Positions 53,001 to 63,814 of a stretch of 64,000 bases of DNA are shown piece after piece. The stretch is from Epithemia pelagica. Lineage: Eukaryota; Bacillariophyta; Bacillariophyceae; Surirellales; Surirellaceae. Numbering within the stretch: position 1 is the first letter of the stretch; every line of letters begins with the position of its first letter. A program made the translations under genes and the position numbers. The stretch covers positions 5,146,001-5,210,000 of the forward strand of contig OX337228.1 of assembly GCA_946965045.2 (NCBI GenBank), in the 5' to 3' direction. The notes under the pieces are model-generated. The model worked only from the letters and a program-made list of their open reading frames with translations, did not search any database and was not told the origin of the DNA.

Positions 53001-53521
53001 GATGATATCCTATTGCTCTATATCACCACCAATGTGGGTGGATGATTATTTACCCTCCTCACTTTGGGTTGAGGGTTGAGGGTCTTCGTTGGATCTTGCT
53101 CTTGTTTGACGACGATGGTGTTGCCCCATGGCGCATGGCCCATGGCGCATTGCTTAAAATTTCAATTAACTGTGCATCCGATACTTACCAAATATCATCG
53201 GATACGAAGATAGATACTCCTAAATAATAATGTAAATGCCAAGCGAGCCAAACCTAATATTCAGCGCTACTCCTTGATCGTTGTTTCTTCTAACAATCAA
53301 CCATTATTTGATGTTGTGAGTTGGGAAATACTGATACCTTTGTTCCAGGGTGTGATGGGAGCTCACCAGACAGTAGGGCCACCGTAACGGTTCTTGCAGC
53401 ACTCCACGTGCCCTTTTATATGAAAGGAATGCGACTGAAAGGCTGTCGGAAAGAACATGCGACTGACTTTTGGTTTCGCACATCCACGCGGCGTCCAAAC
53501 TTTCTGGGTTGTGTGTGGACC
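53001..53521. promoter_or_regulatory. Divergent promoter region, SPX-MFS to ELP1
   Basis: 521 bp between divergent starts. It contains direct CATGGCGCATGGCCCATGGCGC-like repeats around 53127-53151, ATACTCCTA at 53213 and CTACTCCTT at 53269. The frame upstream of the ELP1 ATG is open to 53321 but has no ELP1 similarity, so it is treated as leader. Confidence 0.4.
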
Positions 53522-56500
53522 ATGAGGAACTTGATTCTGCAACGAGAGCGCTATGTTCCACCACCGGTCGATCAAGAAGGCGGTGGGGATGCAATTGATG
53601 TCGCATACTTGGATTCGAATAACATTTTTTATGAATCTGATGATGAAGAAAGTTCAGCTTGCTTTGTTTTGCAGAACAGTGGGGAGTTACGTGCTTTTGT
53701 GAACCACAAGCGCCAAATCCACTGGCAGGTTGATCTCAACAGCACTTTGGAGAGAGATCCAACGGAGGAACGCAGCAATGGCTGGTTTTCGGTCAAGGTT
53801 CTGGCACAGGAACAAATGGCATGTTGCCTGAACCAATCTACCGGTGCCATCGTAACTGTTTCACTGCAAGACTCTCTCTCTTCATCCTCGGCGGAACCAA
53901 ATGGAGTCGAACTTGTCGGGGAGTTTGAAAATGGTATCCTTGCAGCAGAGTGGAGTCCTGATTGCCAGATTTTGGCGCTTGTTGTAAACCAAGAGGAAGA
54001 TGATGAGCAACAGACACACACCATGTTGATCACCATGACCAGTCAGTTTGAAGTTCTAAGTGAAGTACTTTTACAGTCGCGACCAATGTCAGAACCAACG
54101 TCTACAATGCCATTTCTGTTATCTTTGAGCTGGCGTCCCGATGGGAAATGGCTGGCAGTTCTCTCGTCTGGTAGAGATTCCGAAAACTCTGCCGCCACTT
54201 CACAACAACCGCCGTTTATTCTTCGAATATATGATCCAAGAGACTTGGCGTCGACGCCTCCCGCTGTAGGACGCACCGAAGATGGGAGTGGAAAACTACT
54301 ACAGAACTTTGGCGGCACGAGCACGGCATGGGCTGGTTCCTCGTGTTCACTATTACTGGCAACAACTCAATCCACAGGATCCAAACGTAAGATACGTTTT
54401 GTGGAGTCCAATGGTTTGGCGCATGGCGACTTTACTTTGCGCGACAAAAATTGTACCATCCATCAAATGGCTTGGTCACCAACCAAGGCCACAACAACGG
54501 TCTTGGCCATTCATCTTTCGACGGAATCTGTCCAAGGCGATGTCACAGTTGTGGAGGAAAAGGTACAGTTGTGGTATCGTTCCAACTACCATTGGTACAT
54601 GAAACAAGAGTTTCGGTACACTCCGTCAAATCATATAGCTTGTCTTCGATGGTCCACCCTTGAAGAAGATCATTTGACCGTCTTGTTGAAGAATGGTGCG
54701 CGTTATGTTTACAGGTTTCGGTGGCAAGAATCAATCACTTGTGCGGCTCATTCGAATATTGCCTTTGTCGTCGATGGAAGTGGATTGTTGTCAACACCGT
54801 TGGCAAAAATGATTGTTCCTCCTCCAATGTCTCATTCGAGCCTTGCTCTAGAAGCACCCGTTCGAGATATTGCCTTGGCAGATTTCCCTCCAAGCATTGT
54901 GGATGGTGATGATAGCTTCCAGGAAAATGGGAGTACCGTGATGGGTCTTGTGCATTTGTCAAACAACGCTCTGGTTGTTCTCGGTACGCAGGAAGTAAAA
55001 GACAGGGATTATCTTTCCAAGCCGCAAGTCTTGGCACAGATTAGTGGGGACATTCTACGAAAAGAATTAAAATCGGGTGACCCCAGTCTCTTTCCCTCAT
55101 CTCCTGGTTATTTGTTCCATAGTTTGCTGGTCATTTCGGTGAATCACGAAAAGGACGGAAATTCCCACAAGAGTTCTGTCGAGGCTATTGCATTGGCAAT
55201 CGATGAATCGGAGGAACGAATACTGCATTTTGTTGTATCGTACAGATCATTGACTGACGAGGGTCGAACCAATTTGGCAACAGATGTTTCTATTCGATGT
55301 ATTGACAATACCTTGTTTCAACATGGTCGTGTCCTTACCCTCACAAATTGGTTTAGCGTTGAACCGAGTTCGGCCCAGTCATCAGATCGAAGTGTTCTGG
55401 TGCAGTTGACAAATGGAGAATTGTTCGAGTACATTGTCGGGAGTGAGGGCGAGACTGGTAAAATGGAGAAGAGTGAGATGGACGCACTACTTGAACCTTG
55501 CCCATGGATCGTTGGTATAAAGCGAACTCAGACCGAGGGAGAAGACGAACATCGTGTGATTGGAATGTCATGGCGCAAAAGGCTTTATTGTGGCGAGGTC
55601 CTCTTGTCTGATTCTGTTTCTAGCTTTGATGTCTCTGATAGATATGTCTGTTACGCGACTGCAGCGGCATCTCACTGCGAACTCAAGTTCATTGCAAAGT
55701 CACAGATCTGGGAACTAGATCCGTTAATGGGGGCATCCGAAGAGAATGTTGCTATTGTATCCGCGGAATACGAGCCAAGAAATGCCGAAAGGGGATCACA
55801 CATTGTTACTGTTCTCAGTAACAAGCCGATGGCCGTGCTCCAAATGCCGAGGGGCAATCTAGAAGGTGTTTACGCACGCGCGTTGGTGTTGCCTCATGTG
55901 CTAAGTCAGCTCTGTCAAGGGGCTTACAGGAATGCTTTGGAAATGATGCGACAACAAAAAGTGGATCTCAATCTCTTGGTCGACTGGAATCCCGCAAGTT
56001 TTCTAGACAGCGGTGCCAAAGACCTGCTTGAGCAAGTTTCCAATGTGGATCATTTAAATCTCTTTATTTCTTCACTGAGAAACGAGAACGTGACGCAAAC
56101 AATTCATGCTCTCCCCTCTTGGCTACTGGAAGACCTAAATTTGTCTCTGGTTACGACTGACCAATTTGACTTTTCCACGAAGGTAAATCAAGTTTGTCGT
56201 AAGCTACGCGAACTCATGGAAAAGAGCGTCCAAGTTGGCGATGCCTTGCTTTTTCCGGTTCTCTCGACGTACGCCAAAGAAGAGCCTCCACAACTGCATA
56301 CTGCCTTGTCTCTGATAGAGTCGAAAGCTCTCGAAAATGAAGGTGCTTCGGAGGCGCGTTCTCGCAAGAAACAACCACCACTTTTCTCGGAACGTTCGCA
56401 AAGTGCTTTTCAGTATTTGGCATTCTTGGCCACGTATCAAAAACTGTTCGATACAGCACTTGGAATGTACAATTTGGAATTGGCCAGAGCCGTCGCCCGG

Positions 56501-57952
56501 AATTCGCAAATGGACCCAAAGGAATACCTTCCATTGCTGGAACGACTTCGAAACTTACCCCCTGCATACGCGAAACATGAAATTGATATGCGACTTGAGC
56601 GCTATCCGAATGCGCTTCGAAACCTCGTAGAATCGGCGAACCAGGAAGAGGAGGGATCAGATGGAAATGTTAAAAACACCTTCGATGACTGTTTGTTGCT
56701 CATCAAGAAACACAGTCTACATACCTTAGGACTGGAGTTGTTTCATCAAGAAAGCCGTAATCGGGAGATTTTGATAGATCTTGGACAACGGCTTCTTGAT
56801 TCCGGGGAGGCGCAGAATGCACTCACAATTTCCTTGACAATCCCGGAACCAGCGCCTGTGGAGCTTATTCTGAAGGCGGCACGGAAATGCAGGGACTGGC
56901 AAACCTTCTTCTCGTATACGTCACCACCAAGTGCCGATGGGCCTGAAAAGTCTGCCTTTGTGAACCAGGCGCGGGATTTCGCTCAGGAGATGGCAGCTGG
57001 CGCCACTACAGCTGGCGGCAGGGCTGAGAAAAGACAACTTCTGTCGGATGCTGCCCGTATCATGTTGGACTATGCCCATGATGTACCTGAAGCTATAGAA
57101 CACCTCTTGCACGCTGAAATGTGGACCGCAGCACAGAGAGTAGCCAAGTTCCACGGCACTTCAGATCTAATGAAGAAATGCACCGATACAGCTGTTGGAA
57201 ACGCATACAGTGCCTTGGATGAACTAAACGAAAGGGCATCGACCTTCGAATCAACCATGGAACGATACATTGAAGTACTACGCCTGCGAAAGGAAGCATA
57301 CAATAACGGAACAGACATTCCCCCTTCTGAAAATGCGGATGGAGACGACTCGGCGTCGCTTTTTTCCGCATCTTCCCAAGTTTCTTACTTGACTGGTGCC
57401 TCAAGATCGAGCACGGGTAGCACAAGGTCTTCTGCCAGTCTCTCCACGGTGATAAGTATAGCTTCCAACAACAGTTCTTTTAGCCTCACTGGGGCCGACC
57501 AAGAGAATCGTCACAAGAGCAAGTACAACCAGATCGGTCGAACGAAGGGCAAACAGAAAAAGAAGAAAGGGAAAGGTCGGACGAAAGTGGTTCCTGGTAG
57601 TGAGAGGGAGCTACAAGGGCTTGTGGATACACTTGAAACAACATGTTTCGATTCCACACTTGTAGAATCTTTGAGTGATTGCATTGTGTTTCTCTACCGG
57701 ACTAAGAATATGGCATTGGCTGTTGACATGTATGATTGTTTCGAAGATTCGGCTAAGAGAATCCGTGCTAGTATGGAACGGAGAAAACGCATGCAGCAAG
57801 ACGATTGGCTCAAGCTCGAGGAGAAAAACAGACGCGAAGGTATCAGGGAACTAAATTTTGTCCATCCACTGGAAAAGAAGGTTGAAGCCTTGAAATGCGA
57901 CGATTTACCTGATAATATTCGACGACTATTCGAGGTCATTCCAAGACGATGA
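53522..57952 (+). CDS. ELP1: Elongator subunit ELP1 (IKAP)
   Basis: 1476 aa, one exon. ATG 53522 was chosen because it gives MRNLILQRE, the canonical ELP1 start. Known: ELP1 scaffolds the Elongator complex that modifies wobble uridine in tRNA. Seen: two WD40-type beta-propellers (about 1-740), including LAAEWSPD, LSWRPDGKWLAVLSS and VQLWYRSNYHWYMKQEF; then a TPR-like helical region beginning NLLVDWNPASFL and NHLNLF-type VDHLNLFISSL; then AKHEIDMRLERYPNAL and HLLHAEMWTAAQRVAKFH; and a basic Lys/Arg/Gly stretch (KGKQKKKKGKGR, about 1345), the tRNA-binding tail. It is about 140 residues longer than human ELP1, spread over loops. Confidence 0.95.
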   Translation: MRNLILQRERYVPPPVDQEGGGDAIDVAYLDSNNIFYESDDEESSACFVLQNSGELRAFVNHKRQIHWQVDLNSTLERDPTEERSNGWFSVKVLAQEQMACCLNQSTGAIVTVSLQDSLSSSSAEPNGVELVGEFENGILAAEWSPDCQILALVVNQEEDDEQQTHTMLITMTSQFEVLSEVLLQSRPMSEPTSTMPFLLSLSWRPDGKWLAVLSSGRDSENSAATSQQPPFILRIYDPRDLASTPPAVGRTEDGSGKLLQNFGGTSTAWAGSSCSLLLATTQSTGSKRKIRFVESNGLAHGDFTLRDKNCTIHQMAWSPTKATTTVLAIHLSTESVQGDVTVVEEKVQLWYRSNYHWYMKQEFRYTPSNHIACLRWSTLEEDHLTVLLKNGARYVYRFRWQESITCAAHSNIAFVVDGSGLLSTPLAKMIVPPPMSHSSLALEAPVRDIALADFPPSIVDGDDSFQENGSTVMGLVHLSNNALVVLGTQEVKDRDYLSKPQVLAQISGDILRKELKSGDPSLFPSSPGYLFHSLLVISVNHEKDGNSHKSSVEAIALAIDESEERILHFVVSYRSLTDEGRTNLATDVSIRCIDNTLFQHGRVLTLTNWFSVEPSSAQSSDRSVLVQLTNGELFEYIVGSEGETGKMEKSEMDALLEPCPWIVGIKRTQTEGEDEHRVIGMSWRKRLYCGEVLLSDSVSSFDVSDRYVCYATAAASHCELKFIAKSQIWELDPLMGASEENVAIVSAEYEPRNAERGSHIVTVLSNKPMAVLQMPRGNLEGVYARALVLPHVLSQLCQGAYRNALEMMRQQKVDLNLLVDWNPASFLDSGAKDLLEQVSNVDHLNLFISSLRNENVTQTIHALPSWLLEDLNLSLVTTDQFDFSTKVNQVCRKLRELMEKSVQVGDALLFPVLSTYAKEEPPQLHTALSLIESKALENEGASEARSRKKQPPLFSERSQSAFQYLAFLATYQKLFDTALGMYNLELARAVARNSQMDPKEYLPLLERLRNLPPAYAKHEIDMRLERYPNALRNLVESANQEEEGSDGNVKNTFDDCLLLIKKHSLHTLGLELFHQESRNREILIDLGQRLLDSGEAQNALTISLTIPEPAPVELILKAARKCRDWQTFFSYTSPPSADGPEKSAFVNQARDFAQEMAAGATTAGGRAEKRQLLSDAARIMLDYAHDVPEAIEHLLHAEMWTAAQRVAKFHGTSDLMKKCTDTAVGNAYSALDELNERASTFESTMERYIEVLRLRKEAYNNGTDIPPSENADGDDSASLFSASSQVSYLTGASRSSTGSTRSSASLSTVISIASNNSSFSLTGADQENRHKSKYNQIGRTKGKQKKKKGKGRTKVVPGSERELQGLVDTLETTCFDSTLVESLSDCIVFLYRTKNMALAVDMYDCFEDSAKRIRASMERRKRMQQDDWLKLEEKNRREGIRELNFVHPLEKKVEALKCDDLPDNIRRLFEVIPRR

Positions 57953-58358
57953 ACTTTGAAATGAGCATTGGCTATTGGCTAGCTTTTGAGCTATGAGCCT
58001 TCCGATTAATGGATGGGATTCGAAATTCGAATTGCGGGATCTTCTTGTTCCAGAAATCGTTCTGCTACCTAGCACTCGTAGAACTTCAATCGCATAGAGT
58101 TGTTTGCTGGCTTCTATGAAAATGTTTCTTCTAGTCCGATGACGTCATCCCATACCGATAGAGTGTAGTTTTTGTTGTTCTTCTTCTTGTTTGTGTACAA
58201 GTCCTGTTTCTTTATCTTCCATCATCGCAGACACGCAACATTGCCTCTTGCGCCAACAAATAGAATGGGCTTGGTTGTCCTTACTTGCAACAGACCCATC
58301 AGAACTGACGATAGTGCTCCCGCATCATAGCACTCATTATCCCAGCACCAATTCCACC
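57953..58358. other. Intergenic region, ELP1 to zinc-finger gene
   Basis: 406 bp with no recognised coding frame. A TTG/CTT-rich pyrimidine stretch lies near 58170-58195 in the probable leader of the next gene. Confidence 0.35.
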
Positions 58359-61300
58359 ATGGACCCAGAACGAGTCCATGCTTACCTTCAGGTAGCTTGT
58401 GCTGGGTTGGGCTTCGATATTGGAGAAGTTTGGTGGACATCAAATGAAAATGGGTCTTCCTCTTTAGCTACTATCGGTAAGTTCTGCGACCCAACTTTAG
58501 CTCATCATTTCTCGAGTTGATTTTCATCGTATCTCAAATAAATGTTCATATTTGATCTATTTCTGTTAGAAGAGAGTCCTCCTGGCCAACTACAAGAGCG
58601 TCCCAACAATGCATCGGATAGACGGTGCCGTTTCGTCCAACTTTACACATCACGTTCGTACGAAAGTCGGAGATCTGAGTTGGTGAATCCACCCGAAGAG
58701 TCTTCTTCTTCGAACAGCAATGAATTGCGTCGCAGCAGCTCATCCGACAATCTGCAGCAACACGTGTTGTCTCCTCGTCTCGTTGATGCTATCAGCAAGA
58801 CAGCGCAGGTGGTTTGGGCCACCACGAAGAAACAAGAAGGGTTGATTGGAAGGTCCGACATACGACTGCAAACTGCGGTCGGAATGCCTGTAGCAATGGA
58901 TAGGAATGGGAACATGTGTGTTGTTGTCATGTTCTCACCGAACAATGTACAAAGCACCGATGATGCAATGGAATACCTTTATTCAATCAGCCAATCTGCT
59001 ACATCCTCTTCGATCCCCTTTATGTTGCCCGTTTTTGATGCACCAGCAGTAGGCGTGAGGAAGGAGTTACTACCTCTACCTGTCAGCTCGCAGGAACCAC
59101 CAGTGCCTGATACCTCTCCATCTTCGCTGGGAGAAGGAGTGATTGCAAGATTCGTATCGCTAGACGTAGCCCATTCGTCCATTGAATCAACAACTAAGAC
59201 AAAGCAGTCCGATGGACCAGAGGTCCACTCAGAGCATGACTTAACCATCGCCCCAAAGGATACATTCGGGATACCCATGCTTCCGTCCTTCGCGGAGCTT
59301 GGTAACGGGAAAGCCGACACCGATGGCGCCGAGGATGCCTTTGATGAAGCCACCTATGGTATTTGGACAACAATCATGGAGAACAATGAAGATCCACTCG
59401 ATAACCTGGTCGTTGATGCTGATGTTTCCGCCACAGACACAAAGCAGGCTACAATATCTGCATCTTCCTTGCATCAATTTGCCTCCATCATTACGACACC
59501 ACCGCCTCTGAAAGAATCTCGGAAACACAGATTGGTTGAGTTTTGCATGGCTTTCTTGGGAATGAGTGTCTTTGACTTAGCTGATGTTTGGGTTCCCTCT
59601 GACGTCAATAGCCCTTACCCTTCGGACACACTGTCCCACCTTGTCACTGTCACATCGTCCGATTCCACGGAGAACACGGGACTTGCCAAATTTCAACAAG
59701 CATCCGAACGCACGCTTATCAAATTCTGGAACGGTGCGGTTGGACGGGCTTTCTGTACAGGGAATCCTGTCTGGAGCTCCAATGAAAACAACTTCATTGA
59801 CAGTGGACGCAATGGGGCATTTCAACAAGCACATTTTAGAACCGTGTTGGCCGTTCCAGTTATATCCAAGGGGGCAACTCGACCTTCTTGTGTTGTCTCT
59901 ACGTATGCTTGTGTCAAGTCTGAATCCGTGCCATTTGTACTCAAGTTTGTACAACAAGCACTTCGAGTGCTGTGGGATGGCCTGGATCGAATAGATCAAC
60001 CGCATGTGTCAACCAATGTGTGGGAAAACGTGGCTCCGGCTGATTTAGGGGAAATGGCCGCAGACGTGGAAATGCAACAACACTTTCAAGCCCGAAAGCG
60101 AACCCACCAAACGATGATCTCATCAGTAGAACCGGCACCAGTACCGGGCAGCTCAACTTCTTCTGCGGTCGTCGCCAAGAACATGACTTCTCAGCTGCAG
60201 TCAATACAGCTTCCAAATGGTGATGTGATAACGGTTCCTATTCATCTTGAACCGAGCAGTCTCCCTGCGCAAACCGCTCCAAGGCAAGAGATTCGAGCGG
60301 AAGAGTTACAAAATCACATGAACGACGCTCTTCGGTCTGTGGCACACGCATTCCCTGCTCCCTCTACGGCTTCCACAACCTTCTCACCTCCGCGTGCCAA
60401 CAATACTGCCTCTGCGCCTAAACGTGCTCACCTGGGAGCCGCTGTACACGCAGTTCCTCTTGCCATGCCACAGCCTCTTCCTTCTCAGATTATTGCAGGA
60501 AGCAACAATAAGTCTACTATTGCGCGGCAAGGTTTAACGCCTAGTGTTCCGTTGAGCTCTATTGGAATTGGGGCGCTGCCTTCCACCAATCTGAATCAAG
60601 TTGTTACGCCCTCTACAACTCCACCGCTGACTGCAAGTACACTGGTTCCCAGTGCCAGTGCTAGCACCACAGCGACAGCGTCAATGGTCGCAGCAGTCAC
60701 TCAGGATCAGGCCGTTCTGTTGGAGCAAACGTCTCCATTGTTTTGCCTCCCTGTGAACAACATGACACCTTCAACGAATGCGTTCAACATTGGTTCCACT
60801 TCCATTGTTGGGAAAATCTGTCGTATTGAAGGATGTGAAGACATCACGGTTTCCAGAAGACCATACTGTGCCAAACACAGCGGGACTCGAAAATGCGAGC
60901 ACCCGGATTGTCCCAAGTGCGCGCAAGGTTCTACTAAGTTCTGCATCGCTCATGGAGGAGGACGCAGGTGTACCTTCCCAGGTTGTGACAAGGGTGCCCG
61001 TGATAAGTTCTTTTGTGCTGCGCATGGAGGTGGGAAACGTTGCCAATTTGCGGGTGGTTGCACAAAATCAGCCGTGGGAGGGTCATCGATGTGCACTGCT
61101 CATGGAGGAGGGCGCCGATGCGATGTGCCTGGATGTGGCAAGTCTGCGCAATCGTCCACCAAGTTTTGTGTAAAACATGGAGGAGGTAAAAAGTGCGCTC
61201 ATGCTGGGTGCGAAAAAGTTGCACGAGGACGTACATCCTTCTGCGCTTCTCATGGAGGTGGTATCAGATGCAAACTTGAAGGATGCAACCGTGTTTCCAT

Positions 61301-61463
61301 TGGAAAACTTCAGCTGTGTCGAGCACACGGAGGGGGCTCGTCGCGCGGTGGCGGTGGAGGAGGTGGTGGTCGAGCTACTGCACCTTCCGTGTCGTCCGAC
61401 ACAGCCAACGTTGCTATCATTGTTGAAAACCGTGTCGGAACAAATGGTGCCACCAATACATAG
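58359..61463 (+). CDS. Tandem GAF-like domains plus seven CHGGG (WRKY19-like) zinc fingers
   Basis: Exons 58359-58476 and 58570-61463; the 93-bp intron joins ATI-EESPPG; 1003 aa. Seen: two similar N-terminal units (about 1-175 and 360-510), each with an aromatic helix (LQVACAGLGFDIGEVWW; EFCMAFLGMSVFDLADVW), a Gly-x-Gly-like turn, an R-T/Q-x-x-A-V-P/G core (RLQTAVGMPV; RTVLAVPVIS) and a final helix, a GAF/PAS-like sensor pattern. A long Ser/Pro/Ala linker follows. Residues about 788-960 are seven consecutive C-x4/5-C-x7/8-C-x2/3-H fingers, most ending HGGG followed by Arg/Lys. The tail is poly-Gly. Known: the HGGG fingers are shared with stramenopile 'WRKY19-like' proteins. A DNA-binding regulator with a small-molecule or redox sensor is an inference. 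Confidence 0.8.
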
Positions 61464-61809
61464 TTTTCGGTGTCCATGATCATCTGGATGATACATATAT
61501 TCAGTTTTGTAACAAAGAAATACATCGCTCTCTGAAAGTGATGATACAATTTGGACAACGACCCAGGCATGTCAACCATCGGAGACCGAACCGGTTCCTA
61601 GTCTGTGCAAAGCTAAACAACCGGCATGCCCATGCTAGTTTTGTCCACGTGCTATTTTTGCAGTATACTCACGGCGACACGGATAGTCACTATTGCGGGG
61701 TTTGGCTGTGTCGTTGGTATAGTTTCTCTGGGTCGTATAAGGATCAACAGTGCGCTGGGGATCATCAATTTCGCCTTTTTTAATTTTATTAGAACTGAGA
61801 GTCTTGCAC
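61464..61809. other. Intergenic region between convergent genes
   Basis: 346 bp between the stops of the zinc-finger gene and PTPA. It should hold both 3' UTRs. An AT-rich TTTTTTAATTTTATT tract at about 61776-61791 is near the PTPA stop. Nothing else was recognised. Confidence 0.35.
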
Positions 61810-63093
61810 CTACTTCGCCCATGGGGCTTTAGTACTGGGCATACTGGCATTTCCACCATCACTATTTAGGGAAGTTGGTATTGGTGGTCCTGGAGCACCG
61901 TCAACTGCCCAAGGCGCACGAACCATGGGTGCAACAGTCCCTTGCTGTCGAAAGGTTGACGTTGTGGGCGGTTCTCGAGGGCTTTCGGACGGAGACCAGT
62001 CGGCTGCAAATAATTTTCCAAACACAAAGTGCTGAACAACCTGTCTTTTTTTGAGGACTTCTCCTTCGTACAGCTTCAGTAAACCAGAAGCAACCTTTTG
62101 CCATGTAGGCAAGTTACTAATGTCATTGAGCATGGGAGAAGACTCAAAAAAGGGTACGCCTTTCTTGAGCGACTTGATATATCGAATGCATCCATGATAC
62201 AGGTACTTGTCCCCCAGACTGTTTAACACGCGTTCATCGTGAATAGAACTGGGGCTTTCGCTGTTGCCACTACGTTCGTCCGCTTGAAGCTGACATGCCC
62301 CGAGATAGAAAGGGAGGCAGTGATAGTCATCAAGACCCCATACTCCATGACTCCCCGCTGGTTCAAGCACGTATTCTGTTTGAAGCTGTCGTGTGACTTT
62401 CAAGTAGGCTTGAAAGATGGCAATTGTTATAGCTTTAAGCCGTTCCATTGAAGGAGGTTGATCTTGGCTAGATCCAAAGCATCCAAGCTTACAAAGAGCA
62501 AAAAGGAAGACTTGAAAAGAACATTCGTGGCCAGTTCCGTAATCCAGTCGAACTGGGTGTCCAAATGCATGGGAGAGATACGAACCAAGCTCTGCTATGG
62601 TGGTCTTTTCTTCATCGGACGCATCGATGGAATCAATTGTGAATAAATCTTTCGATGCTTCCCGACCTTTCAATGCGGACTGTTCTAAGACAGAATTATC
62701 ATAATCGTCTATCCGTGGATACTGTTGATGAATCTTGAGAATCGTGAAAACAATGCTTGGACAACGGACGGTAAGACGATCATGCCATTCACGAAAGACA
62801 GGATTTCCAAAACGCGCCTTTGAACGGTCTGACGGAGGCAAGTCTTCGATCCACGTCAACATTTCTTCTAATGATCCATGCAACGCTGCCATTGCCGGAG
62901 ATAATCCCACCAGTGGATCATTCGGATTGTACTGAAAGGCAACGTCGGTTGAAGCGCATGATTTTCCCATTGCTCCTACCAAGCGCAATAGACTGGCCTT
63001 GGCTGGAGACTCCAGAAATTTGTTCATGTCATCATCATTGAAGATGAAGCGCTTTGGGGTTGGTATAGATGAAGGATCGGTTGAGGATGACAT
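61810..63093 (-). CDS. PTPA: Phosphotyrosyl phosphatase activator (PTPA), PP2A peptidyl-prolyl isomerase
   Basis: 427 aa, one exon. Known: PTPA loads metal into and activates the PP2A catalytic subunit. Seen: FGNPVFREWHDRL, LGSYLSHAFGHPVRLDYGTGHECSF, FQAYLKVTRQLQTEYVLEPAGSHGVWGLDDYHCLPFYLGA, YLYHGCIRYIKSLKKGVPFFESSPML and WQKVASGLLKLYEGEVLKKRQVVQHFVFG. All are in the order of the family, including the ATP/PP2A-binding Asp and Gly-Val-Trp-Gly loop. Its Pro/Ser-rich C-terminal tail (about 375-427) is an extension. The start lies 82 bp from the ATG of the divergent neighbour. Confidence 0.97.
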   Translation of the reverse strand: MSSSTDPSSIPTPKRFIFNDDDMNKFLESPAKASLLRLVGAMGKSCASTDVAFQYNPNDPLVGLSPAMAALHGSLEEMLTWIEDLPPSDRSKARFGNPVFREWHDRLTVRCPSIVFTILKIHQQYPRIDDYDNSVLEQSALKGREASKDLFTIDSIDASDEEKTTIAELGSYLSHAFGHPVRLDYGTGHECSFQVFLFALCKLGCFGSSQDQPPSMERLKAITIAIFQAYLKVTRQLQTEYVLEPAGSHGVWGLDDYHCLPFYLGACQLQADERSGNSESPSSIHDERVLNSLGDKYLYHGCIRYIKSLKKGVPFFESSPMLNDISNLPTWQKVASGLLKLYEGEVLKKRQVVQHFVFGKLFAADWSPSESPREPPTTSTFRQQGTVAPMVRAPWAVDGAPGPPIPTSLNSDGGNASMPSTKAPWAK

Positions 63094-63175
63094 TGTCAGA
63101 GTCAGATGCTGGGATTCTGTTTTTGACAGAGAATAATGAAGACGCGAACCATTTGGGGCGACTCAAGAGCTACTA
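63094..63175. promoter_or_regulatory. 82-bp shared divergent promoter
   Basis: Only 82 bp separate the start codons of PTPA (minus) and the small hypothetical gene (plus), so both leaders and promoters must share this DNA, or overlap the coding regions. No TATA box is obvious. The role is inferred from the geometry. Confidence 0.5.
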
Positions 63176-63814
63176 ATGCGCTTTTCGAAACGCGCGCCAA
63201 AAGCAAGAGAGCATTTTACGTCACACCGCCATATTTTCAGTAGACGACTTGTTGCAACCATGTTCTCTCGTTGGGGTGAACGCAGTGGACTCTTTGGCAT
63301 TCTAGCTCCAAGAGCTAAAGCGAAACCTGCACCAGCTTCGGATGAGCAAGAAGCTCCACTAGAGGAAAGCACAGGTACTTTGGGTAGCGAATTAAAATCA
63401 TCGCAAGGTGAAGACTCGATAGCAGACTCCACAAGGACCACAGAAGACAACAATGACGAGATTTTATCGTCGACAAGGGAAAAAGTACCTCAGGAAAAGC
63501 AAAAGAGTGCAGATGAGTTGATTCTTGAGGGGCAGAAATCTCGTGAAGTTCAGGCTCTTGCTCGAGATGATTTCTGCAAGAACCAACGTGCGCGCTACCT
63601 CCATAAAGCATCACAAACTTGGTTTGATAATGCCCATATTGTCGGTGTTCACCATGACGACGGTGTTGACCAACCGTATTATACTATCATGTACCATCCG
63701 AGACCTGAGGAAGAACCTGTGGAGAAGCAAACAACAAGAGATCGACTTGCTCATGTACCTTGGGACGAACAAAAGACACTGGAAATTCTTTCGTCTCGTA
63801 GGGCAAAACGATAA
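63176..63814 (+). CDS. Hypothetical protein with conserved DDG...PYYTI motif
   Basis: 212 aa, one exon; an in-frame Met29 (63260) is an alternative start. Seen: a basic, acidic-residue-poor N-terminus (1-50, possible mitochondrial presequence), a low-complexity acidic Ser/Thr/Glu middle (about 55-125), and a conserved-looking C-domain. In that domain R-A-R-Y-L-H-K is followed by W-F-D-N-A-H-I-V-G-V-H-H-D-D-G-V-D-Q-P-Y-Y-T-I-M-Y. The latter resembles a small beta-barrel motif found in many diatom hypothetical proteins, but I cannot name it. No function is proposed. Confidence 0.6.
   Translation: MRFSKRAPKAREHFTSHRHIFSRRLVATMFSRWGERSGLFGILAPRAKAKPAPASDEQEAPLEESTGTLGSELKSSQGEDSIADSTRTTEDNNDEILSSTREKVPQEKQKSADELILEGQKSREVQALARDDFCKNQRARYLHKASQTWFDNAHIVGVHHDDGVDQPYYTIMYHPRPEEEPVEKQTTRDRLAHVPWDEQKTLEILSSRRAKR

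Noticed and set aside
53321-53521. 67-residue N-terminal extension of ELP1
   Set aside because: ELP1 proteins begin with MRNL; the extension overlaps the SPX-MFS/ELP1 promoter region and shows no similarity.
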